This document shows positions 42,653 to 51,720 of a stretch of DNA of 64,000 bases, one piece after another. The stretch comes from CAWGCA01 sp963820955 (lineage in GTDB: Bacteria; Pseudomonadota; Gammaproteobacteria; Chromatiales; Chromatiaceae). A model generated the notes under the pieces. The model was not told the origin of the DNA, searched no databases, and was given only the letters and a program-made list of their open reading frames with translations. The stretch lies in the NCBI GenBank assembly GCA_963820955.1, contig CAWGCA010000024.1:1-64000 (forward strand), read 5' to 3'. Both the position numbers and the translations under genes were made by a program. The first letter of the stretch is position 1. Each line of letters starts with the position of its first letter.

Positions 42653-42727
42653 GTTAATGCTATGCAGCTATGCGGTCTTACTACAGCCCGTGCAGACTGT
42701 GCCGTGATAACCCCGAGAGGTGATGCA

Positions 42728-42931
42728 ATGAAACAAGAGAAAAAGCAGTCAACGGTGAGTCGTCGCGACTTTTTACAGGGGGCAGCGGCGGTCGGTGCCG
42801 GCGCAGCCGTTTTGACCGCGTCTGGTTCGGTTGTGGCTGCAACGCCGGAGTCACCTGACGAACAGGCCAAGCCCAAGGGTTACCGACTGACCCGCCATAT
42901 CATTGATTACTACAAGACAGCGGCGGGTTGA
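42728..42931 (+). CDS. Small formate-dehydrogenase-region Tat-signal protein
   Basis: The product is 67 aa. It starts with a twin-arginine leader (SRRDFLQGAAAVGAGAAVLT). The mature part is a short charged segment (PKGYRLTRHIIDYYKTAAG). Such tiny Tat targets are found just upstream of fdhA in many gammaproteobacteria. It may be a small periplasmic subunit; its role is not established. GAGAGGTG before the ATG is the ribosome site. The start at 42728 was chosen by the Tat leader. Confidence 0.8.
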   Translation: MKQEKKQSTVSRRDFLQGAAAVGAGAAVLTASGSVVAATPESPDEQAKPKGYRLTRHIIDYYKTAAG

Positions 42932-42973
42932 TTGCCCGGGAACAGACTATCCCCTGTGTAAGAGGATCTCTAA

Positions 42974-45919
42974 ATGATGAAACTGATAAAGAAATCTGAC
43001 CAGATACAGGATCCGAGGCCAGAGGCGCGGACAGCCGGTCAAGACGCGACGATGGGGCCTGCAATCAGCGGCGCAGGGGTTACCCTGGATCGCCGAACCT
43101 TTCTTCGCCAGTCCGGCCTGATGGCCGGAGGCGCGGCGCTGGCCACCTCCCTCGGTCCCGGGATGATGAAAAAGGCCGAGGCCGCCGACGAGGGCGAAAA
43201 GGAGGCACGCAAGCAGGTCAAGACCATCTGTACCCACTGTTCGGTTGGTTGCGGGATCCTTGCCGAGGTACGCAGTGGCGTCTGGACCGCTCAGGAACCC
43301 GCCTTTGACCATCCGTTCAATCACGGGGCCCACTGCGCCAAAGGGGCTGCGGTTCGGGAACACGGACATGGTGAGCGACGCCTGAAGTACCCGACCAAAC
43401 TGGTTGACGGGAAGTGGAAACAGATCTCCTGGGAAGAGGCGATCAATGAGGTGGGTGACCGTATGCTGCAGATCCGCGAGCAGTCAGGTCCCGATTCGGT
43501 CTACTGGCTGGGCTCCGCCAAGCATAACAACGAACAGGCCTACCTGTTTCGCAAATTTGCGGCCATGTGGGGAACCAATAACGTAGACCATCAGGCCCGT
43601 ATCTGTCATTCCACCACCGTTGCGGGGGTAGCCAACACCTGGGGCTACGGGGCGATGACCAACTCTTATAACGACATCCACAATTCCAAGGCCATCATGA
43701 TCGTCGGCGGCAACCCCGCGGAGGCCCACCCGGTCTCCCTGCAGCATGTGTTTAAGGCAAAGGAAGAGAATAATGCGCCGCTGATCGTCATCGACCCGCG
43801 TTTTACCCGCACAGCCGCCCATGCCAACCAGTTTCTGCGTATCCGCCCGGGCTCTGATGTGGCGGTGATCTGGGGCATGCTCTGGCACATTTTCAGGAAT
43901 GGTTGGGAGGACAAGGAATTTATCAGGCAACGGGTTTACGGTATTGAGGACGTCAAGAAAGAAGTGGTCAAGTGGACACCGGACGAAGTCGAGCGGGTAA
44001 GCGGCGTTCCTGAAAACCAGATCTACGCGGCGGCCAAGACCATGGCCGACAACCGCCCCGGCACCTTCATCTGGTGCATGGGGGGCACGCAGCACACCAT
44101 CGGCAACAACATGACCCGTGCCTACTGCATCTTCCAACTGGCGTTGGGCAACATGGGCGTCTCCGGTGGCGGCACTAACATTTTCCGCGGGCACGACAAT
44201 GTGCAGGGCGCCACCGATTTCGGTGTGCTGTCACACACGCTGCCCGGTTACTATGGTCTGGCCGAGGGCGCTTGGAAGCACTGGGCCGCGGTCTGGGGTC
44301 TGGACTACGAGTGGATCAAGGAGCGGTTCGACAGAGAGCAGCGTCCCGGCGAGTTCTTTGGTGAGGAAGGCGCGGACGACGCACTGGTAGACGGTATGAC
44401 CGAAAAGGGCATCCCGGTGTCGCGCTGGATCGACGGCGTCCTGGAGGAGAAGACAAACATAGCCCAGAAGGACAACCTGCGCGCAATGGTGTTCTGGGGA
44501 CATGCACCGAACAGCCAGACTCGCGGTAAAGAGATGAAAGCCGCCATGGAAAAGCTGGATATGCTGGTGATCATTGATCCCTACCCAACCGTCTCTGCGG
44601 TGATGCATGACCGAACGGACGGGGTCTATCTGCTGCCGGCCACCACCCAGTTCGAGACCTACGGTTCGGTCACCGCCTCCAACCGGTCGCTGCAGTGGCG
44701 TGACCAGGTGATTCAACCCTTGTTCGAATCCATGCCCGACCACACCATCATGTACAAATTGGCCAAGAAATTGGGCTTTGCGGAGCAGTTGTGCAAGAAC
44801 ATTCAGGTGACCGACGAGGAGCCGCTGATCGAAGACATCGTAAAGGAATACAACCGTGGAATGTGGACCATCGGCTATACGGGTCAGAGCCCGGAACGGA
44901 TGAAAAAACAGCAGCAGAATTGGGGCACCTTCGACTACACCTCGTTGCTGGCGGAGGGCGGGCCCTGTGATGGGGAATACTATGGCCTGCCCTGGCCCTG
45001 CTGGGGAACGGCTGAACTTGGGCATCCCGGTACCCCCAATCTCTATGACACCAGCAAGCCGGTGGCCAAAGGCGGTCTCAACTTTCGCGCCCGATTCGGG
45101 GTGGAATACAACGGTGTGAACCTGCTGGCCGAAGGATCCTACCCGATGGGCAATGAGCTCCAGGATGGACATCCGGAGTTCACCGCCGAGCTGCTGCAAA
45201 AGCTCGGCTGGTGGAACGATCTGACTCCTGAAGAACAGCAGCGGGCGGAAGGAAAAAACTGGAAGACCGATCTTTCGGGGGGTATACAACGGGTGGCCAT
45301 CAAGCACGGATGTGCACCGTTTGGTAACGCCAAGGCCCGGGCAGTGGTCTGGACCTTCCCCGACCCGGTGCCGATTCACCGCGAACCACTCTACACCAGC
45401 CGACGGGACCTGGTAGAGAAATACCCGACCTATGAAGACCGTAAGTCTTTCTACCGATTACCCACCCGCTACGAGTCTATCCAGGCTAAGGACTATTCAG
45501 CGGAGTATCCGATTATCTTGACCTCGGGACGCCTGGTGGAATATGAGGGTGGTGGTGATGAGACCCGTTCCAATCCCTGGCTGGCCGAGTTGCAGCAGGA
45601 TATGTTCGTGGAGATGAACCCACGGGATGCCAACAATGCTGGGGTCAGGGATGGTGACGATGTCTGGCTGGAGGGGGCCGAAGGGGCACGCGTTAAGGTC
45701 AAAGCCCAGGTTACCCGACGAGTGGCCGCCGGCGTTGCCTTCATGCCTTTCCATTTCGGTGGTCATTTTGAGGGCAAGGATCTGCGCAGTAAGTATCCCG
45801 AAGGTTCGGATCCCTACGTGTTAGGCGAGGCCTGCAATACGGCAATGACCTACGGTTACGACTCGGTCACCCAGATGCAGGAAACCAAATGCAGCTTGTG
45901 CCGAATCAGCAAGGCTTAA
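42974..45919 (+). CDS. fdhA: Formate dehydrogenase catalytic subunit FdhA
   Basis: The product is 981 aa, a molybdopterin oxidoreductase. The Tat leader has R40-R41 in DRRTFLRQSG, so the enzyme is periplasmic. A [4Fe-4S] cluster is bound by C86, C89, C93 and C121. The metal ligand is a normal cysteine, C211 in ARICHSTTV, not selenocysteine. MoCo-binding motifs continue (VGGNPAEAHPVSLQ). A molydopterin-dinucleotide domain forms the C-terminal fifth (TSGRLVEYEGGGDETRSN). It oxidises formate to CO2, passing electrons to FdhB. Confidence 0.96.
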   Translation: MMKLIKKSDQIQDPRPEARTAGQDATMGPAISGAGVTLDRRTFLRQSGLMAGGAALATSLGPGMMKKAEAADEGEKEARKQVKTICTHCSVGCGILAEVRSGVWTAQEPAFDHPFNHGAHCAKGAAVREHGHGERRLKYPTKLVDGKWKQISWEEAINEVGDRMLQIREQSGPDSVYWLGSAKHNNEQAYLFRKFAAMWGTNNVDHQARICHSTTVAGVANTWGYGAMTNSYNDIHNSKAIMIVGGNPAEAHPVSLQHVFKAKEENNAPLIVIDPRFTRTAAHANQFLRIRPGSDVAVIWGMLWHIFRNGWEDKEFIRQRVYGIEDVKKEVVKWTPDEVERVSGVPENQIYAAAKTMADNRPGTFIWCMGGTQHTIGNNMTRAYCIFQLALGNMGVSGGGTNIFRGHDNVQGATDFGVLSHTLPGYYGLAEGAWKHWAAVWGLDYEWIKERFDREQRPGEFFGEEGADDALVDGMTEKGIPVSRWIDGVLEEKTNIAQKDNLRAMVFWGHAPNSQTRGKEMKAAMEKLDMLVIIDPYPTVSAVMHDRTDGVYLLPATTQFETYGSVTASNRSLQWRDQVIQPLFESMPDHTIMYKLAKKLGFAEQLCKNIQVTDEEPLIEDIVKEYNRGMWTIGYTGQSPERMKKQQQNWGTFDYTSLLAEGGPCDGEYYGLPWPCWGTAELGHPGTPNLYDTSKPVAKGGLNFRARFGVEYNGVNLLAEGSYPMGNELQDGHPEFTAELLQKLGWWNDLTPEEQQRAEGKNWKTDLSGGIQRVAIKHGCAPFGNAKARAVVWTFPDPVPIHREPLYTSRRDLVEKYPTYEDRKSFYRLPTRYESIQAKDYSAEYPIILTSGRLVEYEGGGDETRSNPWLAELQQDMFVEMNPRDANNAGVRDGDDVWLEGAEGARVKVKAQVTRRVAAGVAFMPFHFGGHFEGKDLRSKYPEGSDPYVLGEACNTAMTYGYDSVTQMQETKCSLCRISKA

Positions 45920-45935
45920 CAGGAGGACATTCAGC

Positions 45936-46565
45936 ATGGCACGTATGAAATTCTATTGTGACCCGGAACGCTGCATCGAGTGTAATGGCTGTGTCACCGC
46001 CTGTAAGAACGTAAACGAAGTCCCCTGGGGGGTTAACCGCCGTCGGGTGGTGACCATCAAGGACGGCGAACCCGGGGAGCGCTCCCTGTCGGTGGCCTGC
46101 ATGCACTGCTCCGATGCCCCCTGTGCGGCGGTTTGCCCGGTGGATTGCTTCTACACCACAGCTGACGGTGTGGTGCTGCATGACAAGGATATCTGCATCG
46201 GTTGCGGCTATTGCTTCTACGCCTGTCCATTTGGAGCGCCGCAGTTTCCGGAAGACGGCGCCTTTGCCTCTCGTGGCAAGATGGACAAATGCACCTTCTG
46301 TGCAGGCGGCCCGCAGCCGGACAACAGCGCAGAGGAGTTTCGCAAGTATGGCGCCAACCGCTTGGCAGAGGGCAAGCTGCCTCTGTGTGCGGAGATGTGC
46401 GCCACCAAGGCGCTGTTGGCAGGAGACGCGAATGTGGTGTCGGAAATCTACCGTAAACGCATCATCAACCGAGGGGCGAGCGTTCTCAACTGGGGCGTGG
46501 CGTATCAGAATGCCACTCTGCGTTCCTCGCGTGACCTCAAGGGGAAGGCCAGTACCTCGGAGTGA
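45936..46565 (+). CDS. fdhB: Formate dehydrogenase iron-sulfur subunit FdhB
   Basis: The product is 209 aa and has four ferredoxin-type clusters: CIECNGCVTACK, CMHCSDAPCAAVCP, CIGCGYCFYACP and CTFC with C in LCAEMCATKAL. It lacks the C-terminal membrane helix of E. coli FdnH. It is probably carried with FdhA by the Tat leader, and relays electrons to cytochrome FdhC. AGGAGG precedes its ATG. A structured intergenic stretch of about 140 bases separates it from fdhC. Confidence 0.95.
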   Translation: MARMKFYCDPERCIECNGCVTACKNVNEVPWGVNRRRVVTIKDGEPGERSLSVACMHCSDAPCAAVCPVDCFYTTADGVVLHDKDICIGCGYCFYACPFGAPQFPEDGAFASRGKMDKCTFCAGGPQPDNSAEEFRKYGANRLAEGKLPLCAEMCATKALLAGDANVVSEIYRKRIINRGASVLNWGVAYQNATLRSSRDLKGKASTSE

Positions 46566-46586
46566 TCGTTGGGATTAAATTGGGCT

Positions 46587-46677
46587 GCCCTGCCACGCGC
46601 ACATGGCTGTGCGCCGATGAGTCCGGGATGGGATACAAGCGGACTCAGGCAGAGAGGCCGGGACTCATCGGCAGGGC
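46587..46677. repeat. Structured palindrome between fdhB and fdhC
   Basis: Three stems can form: outer GCCCTGCC (46587-46594) with GGCAGGGC (46670-46677), a hairpin CGCACA-TGGC-TGTGCG, and GCCGATGAGTCC (46613-46624) with GGACTCATCGGC (46661-46672). The outer and third stems share a few bases, so they may be alternatives. It lies within the operon and could slow or process the transcript between fdhB and fdhC. Confidence 0.65.
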
Positions 46678-46705
46678 GGTCTGAAGTTTATTTCTCCATA
46701 ACGGG

Positions 46706-47875
46706 TTGGTGTTTATGGTGATTTCAGTAACTCGGGAAATCGTTCGTATCTGTTCCTTGTCCAGTGCCCTTGTGTGGCTGGTGCTTCTGATGTTTTCCGG
46801 CCCAGGCCTGCTTTGGGCCGCACCCGAGCCGCAGGAAGCGGGGGTGGTCCCAAACCCGGGTGCCGATCTCTGGCGGGAAGTGCGACAGAGAACCCCTGCA
46901 GATACCACGGCAGGCCCGACCGAACCCCGCGATATGAATGTCTGGCGGGAACTACGCCAAAGAGAGACATTCGGTCCTTCTGCTGGCGTGACTCAGGCCC
47001 GGGGTGTGGATTCCGGGGTTCTGATCAACCCCTTCGGTGACCAGTGGCGGCAGTTCCGGATGGAGCGATTGCTGCCCTATGGCGGCTATCTGCTGGGGGG
47101 CATGCTGCTGTTTGTCATTCTCTTCTACCTGATCCGGGGGAGGGTGCCGATCCATGCCGGTGCGAGCGACAAGAAATTGTTCAGGTACACGGTGTTTGAG
47201 CGCACCGTTCACTGGTTTCTGGCATCGCTTGTTCTGTTTCTGGGAATCACCGGCCTGATTCTGCTGTTTGGCCGTTCGTTTCTACTACCCCTGATTGGGC
47301 CGGAAGCCTTCTCTGTCCTGGCCTCCGCCAGCAAGGAGGGACACAATCTGTTCGGCCCCCTGTTCGCACTGGCATTGCTGCTGCTGTTTGTGCGCTTCGT
47401 ACGGCGGAACATCTATCAGCGGGGTGACCTGACCTGGCTGCTCAAAGGCGGGGGGATCATCGGCAAGAAACATGTTCCGTCCAACTTCTTCAACATGGGT
47501 GAAAAATCCATGTTCTGGATGCTGGTGTTTGTCGGCGGCGCGATTGCCGCTTCGGGACTCATTCTGCTGTTCCCGGTATTCGGTCAGGGCAGGGAGTGGA
47601 TGGCGATTTCCCATGTGGCTCATGGCATAGGCGCGGTACTGCTGCTGACAGTGATCATCGGGCACATCTATATCGGCTCCATCGGTATGGAGGGGGCGCT
47701 GGAAGGGATGACGAGCGGTTACTGCGACCTGAACTGGGCACGTGAACATCATGACTGGTGGGCACAGCGGTGCGAGGAGCGGGGTGAAGTGATCACCAAA
47801 AGCGATTCAAGCGCCGCAAAAGAGAGCATTCCTGCCCATGAACCGGGGCTGGAGAGCGGGGAGGTGGCGAAATGA
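46706..47875 (+). CDS. fdhC: Formate dehydrogenase cytochrome b subunit FdhC
   Basis: The product is 389 aa. An N-terminal hydrophobic signal or anchor is followed by a periplasmic segment with three short repeats (LWREVRQR, VWRELRQR, QWRQFRME) typical of this subunit. Four membrane helices follow, with heme-ligand histidines in RTVHWFLASLVLF, EGHNLFGPLF, HVAHGIGAVLL and GHIYIGSIG. It passes electrons from FdhB to quinone. The charged C-terminal tail is long. It overlaps the next gene by four bases. Confidence 0.93.
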   Translation: MVFMVISVTREIVRICSLSSALVWLVLLMFSGPGLLWAAPEPQEAGVVPNPGADLWREVRQRTPADTTAGPTEPRDMNVWRELRQRETFGPSAGVTQARGVDSGVLINPFGDQWRQFRMERLLPYGGYLLGGMLLFVILFYLIRGRVPIHAGASDKKLFRYTVFERTVHWFLASLVLFLGITGLILLFGRSFLLPLIGPEAFSVLASASKEGHNLFGPLFALALLLLFVRFVRRNIYQRGDLTWLLKGGGIIGKKHVPSNFFNMGEKSMFWMLVFVGGAIAASGLILLFPVFGQGREWMAISHVAHGIGAVLLLTVIIGHIYIGSIGMEGALEGMTSGYCDLNWAREHHDWWAQRCEERGEVITKSDSSAAKESIPAHEPGLESGEVAK

Positions 47876-48513
47876 TCGGCGAATTCATCGACGGCCCCTT
47901 CTGGTATTTCGCGCTCGGGGTCTTTCTGCTGGGGGTGGCCTGGCGCATATTTTCTATCCTGCGGGCAGGCATAGCGGTGGATTTCTCGGTACCCACGGGT
48001 AGCGGGGCAGTCGGTGCGATTCGCGCCATATTCAGCCGTTTTGTGCCTCGCAGGCCGGTGCGAACGGGGGGTAAATTGCAACTAGTCGCGGGCTATATGT
48101 TTCATCTTGGCCTGTTTGCACTGCTGTTCTTTGCCCAGCCCCACGTTGATTTCATTGCTGAGCGCATCACTGGTGCGGGTTGGCCGGCACTGCCTCACTG
48201 GGGTTTTATCCTCGCTTCTGAGATTGCCTTTGCCGGCCTGATTCTGCTCTGGCTTCATCGACTGCTGCACCCGGTGACGCGCCTGCTCTCTTCTGCCGAT
48301 GACTATCTGGGAACCGGGCTGGTGTTCCTGGTCATGCTGACCGGCTGCCTGGCACTGGCGCAATCCTTCGAGCCATTGCGTCTGATACATCTGTTTCTGG
48401 CGGAACTGCTGCTGATCTATTTTCCCTTCAGCAATTTGATGCACGCCTTCACCTTTTCTATCAGTCGAGGGTATACCGGGGCGACCATGGCACGCAAAGG
48501 CGTGAACGCCTGA
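47872..48513 (+). CDS. NarI/HdrE-like membrane cytochrome b
   Basis: The product is 213 aa with about five membrane helices (FALGVFLLGVAWRIFSIL, YMFHLGLFALLFFAQ, ILASEIAFAGLILLWL and others). Histidines lie in YMFHLGLF, LHRLLHPVTR and NLMHAFTF, as in nitrate-reductase-gamma/HdrE/DsrM cytochromes that carry two b-type hemes. It pairs with the CCG iron-sulfur protein downstream as an HdrED- or DsrMK-like unit, and it is coupled to fdhC by a four-base overlap. The quinone or thiol partner is unknown. Confidence 0.85.
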   Translation: MIGEFIDGPFWYFALGVFLLGVAWRIFSILRAGIAVDFSVPTGSGAVGAIRAIFSRFVPRRPVRTGGKLQLVAGYMFHLGLFALLFFAQPHVDFIAERITGAGWPALPHWGFILASEIAFAGLILLWLHRLLHPVTRLLSSADDYLGTGLVFLVMLTGCLALAQSFEPLRLIHLFLAELLLIYFPFSNLMHAFTFSISRGYTGATMARKGVNA

Positions 48514-48526
48514 GTCAGGGGGAGAG

Positions 48527-49807
48527 ATGAACGAAAGCTTTGAACAGGGTGTGGCAGAACTCGGTCGCCAGGTCGATGCCCGGGTGGCCTCCTACTTCTC
48601 ATCCTGCGTGCACTGTGGCCTCTGCGCCGAGGCCTGCCATTTTTACATGGAAACCGGCGATCCTCGCTATACACCGATCTACAAGGTGGAGCCCCTGCGG
48701 CGGGTCTGGCGCCAGCAACACACCTTCTGGGGCAAACTGTCTACTAAGCTCGGTTTGTCCAAGGCACTGACCGAACAGGATTTCGCCGATTGGGAAGAGT
48801 TGGTATACGACAGCTGTAACCTCTGCGGCCGCTGCGCCATGGTGTGTCCTGTCGGCAACGATATCACCTACATGATCCGCCGGGAGCGGGAGGGTTTTTC
48901 CAAGGCCGGTTACGCGCCGGAAGGAATGAAAGAGGCAACCAAGCGGACGCTCAACATCGGTAGCCCCATGGGCGTCACCTTGAAGACGTTGAAGGCGTCT
49001 CTGGCGCACGTGGAGAAGGCCACCGGTCTGACGATTCCAATAGACCAACAGGGGACGGATTACATGACCCTCTTCTCCTCCATGGAGGTGGTCAATTTTC
49101 CGGAGTACATAGAGAGTATTGCCCGTATTTTCGATGCGGCGGGGATCTCCTGGACCATCAGCAGTGATGCCTTCGAGGCGACCAACGCCGGGATCCAGAT
49201 CGGCAACAGGGAGGCCGCCCGCGAAATCGTGAGCCGGGTTGTCAATGCGGCAGAGAGACTGGGCGTCAAGTATGTCATCAGCCCGGAATGCGGGCACGCC
49301 TACACAGCGATCCGCTGGGAAGGGCCGAATCTCATCGGCCGACCTTATCGCTTCGAGACCATTCATATCCTGGAGTTGCTGGATCAACTGCAGGCGGAAG
49401 GGCGGTTGCGCCTGGTCGGCAAAAACGATACCCCCATGACCTTTCATGATCCTTGCCAGATCGTGCGTCGCGGTGGGGTAGTGAAACCACCTCGTGATCT
49501 GCTGCGCAAGGTGGCCAGTGGCTTTGTGGAAATGAAGGATCACGGCACCATGAATTGGTGTTGTGGCGGCGGTGGCGGGGTGAGTGCCAATGAGCGGGCG
49601 GAACCCCTGCGGCTGAAGGCATTCTTGCGCAAAAGGAAGCAACTCGAGGAAGTGGGTGTGAAGACCCTGGTCTCGGCCTGCGCCAACTGCCGGATCGTCC
49701 TGGAAGAGGGGCTCGAACACTACGATATGCTGGACACCCAAGTGATCGGGCTTACCGAGCTTGTCGCTGAGCATCTGGAGACAACGGCCACCAACGCAAC
49801 GGATTGA
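48527..49807 (+). CDS. HdrD/DsrK-like CCG iron-sulfur protein
   Basis: The product is 426 aa. Two N-terminal [4Fe-4S] motifs are CVHCGLCAEACH and CNLCGRCAMVCP. The C-terminal half has a CCG domain: PCQIVRRGG, then NWCCGGGGGVSAN and SACANCRIVLEE. This is the layout of HdrD and DsrK subunits that carry a noncubane cluster for disulfide or trisulfide chemistry. With the cytochrome b upstream it may move electrons between quinone and a cytoplasmic thiol partner. It is the last gene of the formate operon. Confidence 0.88.
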   Translation: MNESFEQGVAELGRQVDARVASYFSSCVHCGLCAEACHFYMETGDPRYTPIYKVEPLRRVWRQQHTFWGKLSTKLGLSKALTEQDFADWEELVYDSCNLCGRCAMVCPVGNDITYMIRREREGFSKAGYAPEGMKEATKRTLNIGSPMGVTLKTLKASLAHVEKATGLTIPIDQQGTDYMTLFSSMEVVNFPEYIESIARIFDAAGISWTISSDAFEATNAGIQIGNREAAREIVSRVVNAAERLGVKYVISPECGHAYTAIRWEGPNLIGRPYRFETIHILELLDQLQAEGRLRLVGKNDTPMTFHDPCQIVRRGGVVKPPRDLLRKVASGFVEMKDHGTMNWCCGGGGGVSANERAEPLRLKAFLRKRKQLEEVGVKTLVSACANCRIVLEEGLEHYDMLDTQVIGLTELVAEHLETTATNATD

Positions 49808-50111
49808 CTCTTGCGCTGTTTTCCTGTTACTTCTTCAAGGTGATAAAGGCTTGAAGGAGTAGCAGTAGCGATCACAATCTTTCTTTCTCATTCACGCCAC
49901 TTTGAATAGAGCTGAAGGGGCAGTCGGCGTTTAACGGCGTATTCTATTGTTCAGAATAGTCACCGCTGTGAGCCGCTTCCAACGCTTGGAATTCTCCCTT
50001 CCGCCCAGATATTATGGGTAATGGCGGCCTTAGTGAGCGGGTCTTTTATATGTATCGAAACAGGACGCCTGGGCGAAGCAAAGGCGCAGCACCATGAAAT
50101 GAAGGTGACTC
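49808..50111. other. Spacer after the formate locus
   Basis: These 304 bases hold the hairpin at 49824-49865 and the upstream region of cbpA. Otherwise I see nothing. Confidence 0.5.
49824..49865 (+). terminator. Long hairpin ending the formate operon
   Basis: CTGTTACTTCTTCAAG (49824-49839) pairs over all 16 positions with CTTGAAGGAGTAGCAG (49850-49865), two of them G-U, around a ten-base loop. It begins 17 bases past the stop. A T-rich stretch (CTTTCTTTCTC) comes about 15 bases later. Confidence 0.7.
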
Positions 50112-51059
50112 ATGGAATTCAAAGATTACTATCAGATTATGGGGTTGGAGCGGGATGCCACCCAGGATGAGATTAAGCGGGCCTACCGGAAGCTGGCCCG
50201 CAAGTATCATCCCGACGTGAGCAAACAGCCCAATGCCGAGTCCCGTTTCAAGGAGATCGGAGAGGCCTATGAGGTGCTCAAAGACCCTGAGAAGCGGGCC
50301 TCCTATGATCAACTCGGCAGCAACTGGCAGGCGGGTCAGGATTTCCGTCCGCCACCGGATTGGGATGCGGGGTTTGAGTTTCGTGGCGGTGGATTTACCG
50401 AGGGTGATGCGTCCGCGTTCAGTGATTTCTTCGAGTCTCTTTTTGGTCGTGGTTCCGGTCCTGTTCAGGGCGGCCGTGGAGGTTATCAGGGGCGTGGTGA
50501 GGATCATCACGCCAAGGTGTTGATCGATCTGGAAGACGCCTACCACGGAGCGACCAGTTCCCTGGTACTGCAGGTCCCGGAACTGGATAAGAACGGTCGG
50601 GTCCAGACGCGTCGCAGGACGCTCAAGGTGCGCATACCCAAGGGGGTCAAACAGGGGCAGCATATACGCCTTGCGGGGCAGGGTGCGCCGGGGTTCGGTC
50701 AGGGCCCAGCGGGGGATCTCTATCTGGAAGTGGAGTTCAAACCGAACAGCCATTACCATGTCGAGGGTAGGGACGTTTTTCTTGAGCTGCCGGTAACTCC
50801 CTGGGAGGCGGTACTTGGGGCCTCTGTCACGATATCCACACCTGGCGGTCGGGTCGACCTGAAGATTCCATCGGGATCGGCCCAGGGAAGGAAGCTGCGC
50901 CTCAAGGGCAAGGGAATCCCCGGTCCCCAATCTCTGGGGGACCTCTACGTGGTTCTCACCATCTCTCTGCCGCCGGCGGACAGCGAGAAAGCCAGGGAGA
51001 TCTATCGAAACATGGGGCGGGAACTGGACTTTGATCCGCGGCAGCAGATGGGGGTATAG
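50112..51059 (+). CDS. cbpA: Curved-DNA-binding J-domain protein CbpA
   Basis: The product is 315 aa and a class II DnaJ homologue. The J domain (residues 1-70) has the HPD motif at 33-35. A Gly/Phe-rich linker with FFESLFGRGSG follows, and then two C-terminal beta domains with LRLKGKGIPGP. No zinc-finger cysteines are present, as expected for CbpA. It works with DnaK and, in E. coli, binds DNA at stationary phase. The next gene, cbpM, encodes its inhibitor, five bases downstream. Confidence 0.95.
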   Translation: MEFKDYYQIMGLERDATQDEIKRAYRKLARKYHPDVSKQPNAESRFKEIGEAYEVLKDPEKRASYDQLGSNWQAGQDFRPPPDWDAGFEFRGGGFTEGDASAFSDFFESLFGRGSGPVQGGRGGYQGRGEDHHAKVLIDLEDAYHGATSSLVLQVPELDKNGRVQTRRRTLKVRIPKGVKQGQHIRLAGQGAPGFGQGPAGDLYLEVEFKPNSHYHVEGRDVFLELPVTPWEAVLGASVTISTPGGRVDLKIPSGSAQGRKLRLKGKGIPGPQSLGDLYVVLTISLPPADSEKAREIYRNMGRELDFDPRQQMGV

Positions 51060-51064
51060 GCTGT

Positions 51065-51391
51065 ATGAAACCGGAAGAGCCGATGGTATTGTCGGGTGGT
51101 ATCCTGGAAGAGGACAAGTCGTTTACCTTGAGTGAACTCTGCAGCGTTTGTTCGGTGCGGGCGGTCTGCGTTGTTGAACTGGTAGAGGAGGGGATTTTAG
51201 ACCCGCTGGGCCGGGAGCCGGCTCAGTGGCGATTTTCCGGGGCCAGTCTGCTGCGGGTGCGGACGGTATTGCGGCTGCAACACGACTTGGCCTTGAATCT
51301 GCCCGGTGCGGCGCTGGTCATGGATCTGTTGGACGAGATCGACCGGCTTAAACGTCGCGCACAACTGCTCGAACGTCGTCAGTATTTGTAA
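51065..51391 (+). CDS. cbpM: CbpM chaperone modulator
   Basis: The product is 108 aa and recognised from context and MerR-like helices. Its typical features are FTLSELCSVCSVRAVCVVEL, GILDPLGREPAQWRFSG and LQHDLALNLPGAALVMDLLD. CbpM binds the J domain of CbpA to stop its action on DnaK. Two cysteines in the first helix are not common in the family. It follows cbpA directly, as in E. coli. Confidence 0.9.
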   Translation: MKPEEPMVLSGGILEEDKSFTLSELCSVCSVRAVCVVELVEEGILDPLGREPAQWRFSGASLLRVRTVLRLQHDLALNLPGAALVMDLLDEIDRLKRRAQLLERRQYL

Positions 51392-51420
51392 CGAGGCCCA
51401 CTAGGTTTCAATCGATCAGG

Positions 51421-51615
51421 TCAGATAATAATCCGCTTGCCCGGCTGGAATCCAAACGCCTGTTCAAGGTCCAGTTCCCGAATCAAGCCATCCACCGACT
51501 GCTGGCCGTGCTCCCGCAGTACTTCAGCCAGGATCAGTTTGGCCGCGTTGCGGTTATACCCGCTCCCCATGGTGACCTGTACGGTGAGGAGTTCGCGTGC
51601 TTTGTCGAGATTCAT
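51421..51615 (-). CDS. Small hypothetical protein, 64 aa
   Basis: I do not recognise the family. The product is soluble and mostly helical (LDKARELLTVQVTMGSGYNR, then NAAKLILAEVLREHG and VDGLIRELDLEQAFGF). A GAGGG sequence precedes ATG 51615. It is convergent with cbpM and has protein-like composition and a regular start, so it is probably real. A small lipoprotein gene lies upstream on the same strand. Confidence 0.65.
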   Translation of the reverse strand: MNLDKARELLTVQVTMGSGYNRNAAKLILAEVLREHGQQSVDGLIRELDLEQAFGFQPGKRIII

Positions 51616-51720
51616 ACAGGGCCCTCTCTATTTCCGATCAATATTTTTCTCCAGTGCTGTATTTAATGCGACAAATCGATCCCAGGGGGATGCAGTGCAG
51701 CGCTCAATACCGGGAGTTTT

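Noticed and set aside
43604..43606. Selenocysteine in formate dehydrogenase
   Set aside because: The metal-ligand codon is TGT (Cys211), not TGA, and no SECIS-like hairpin is needed.
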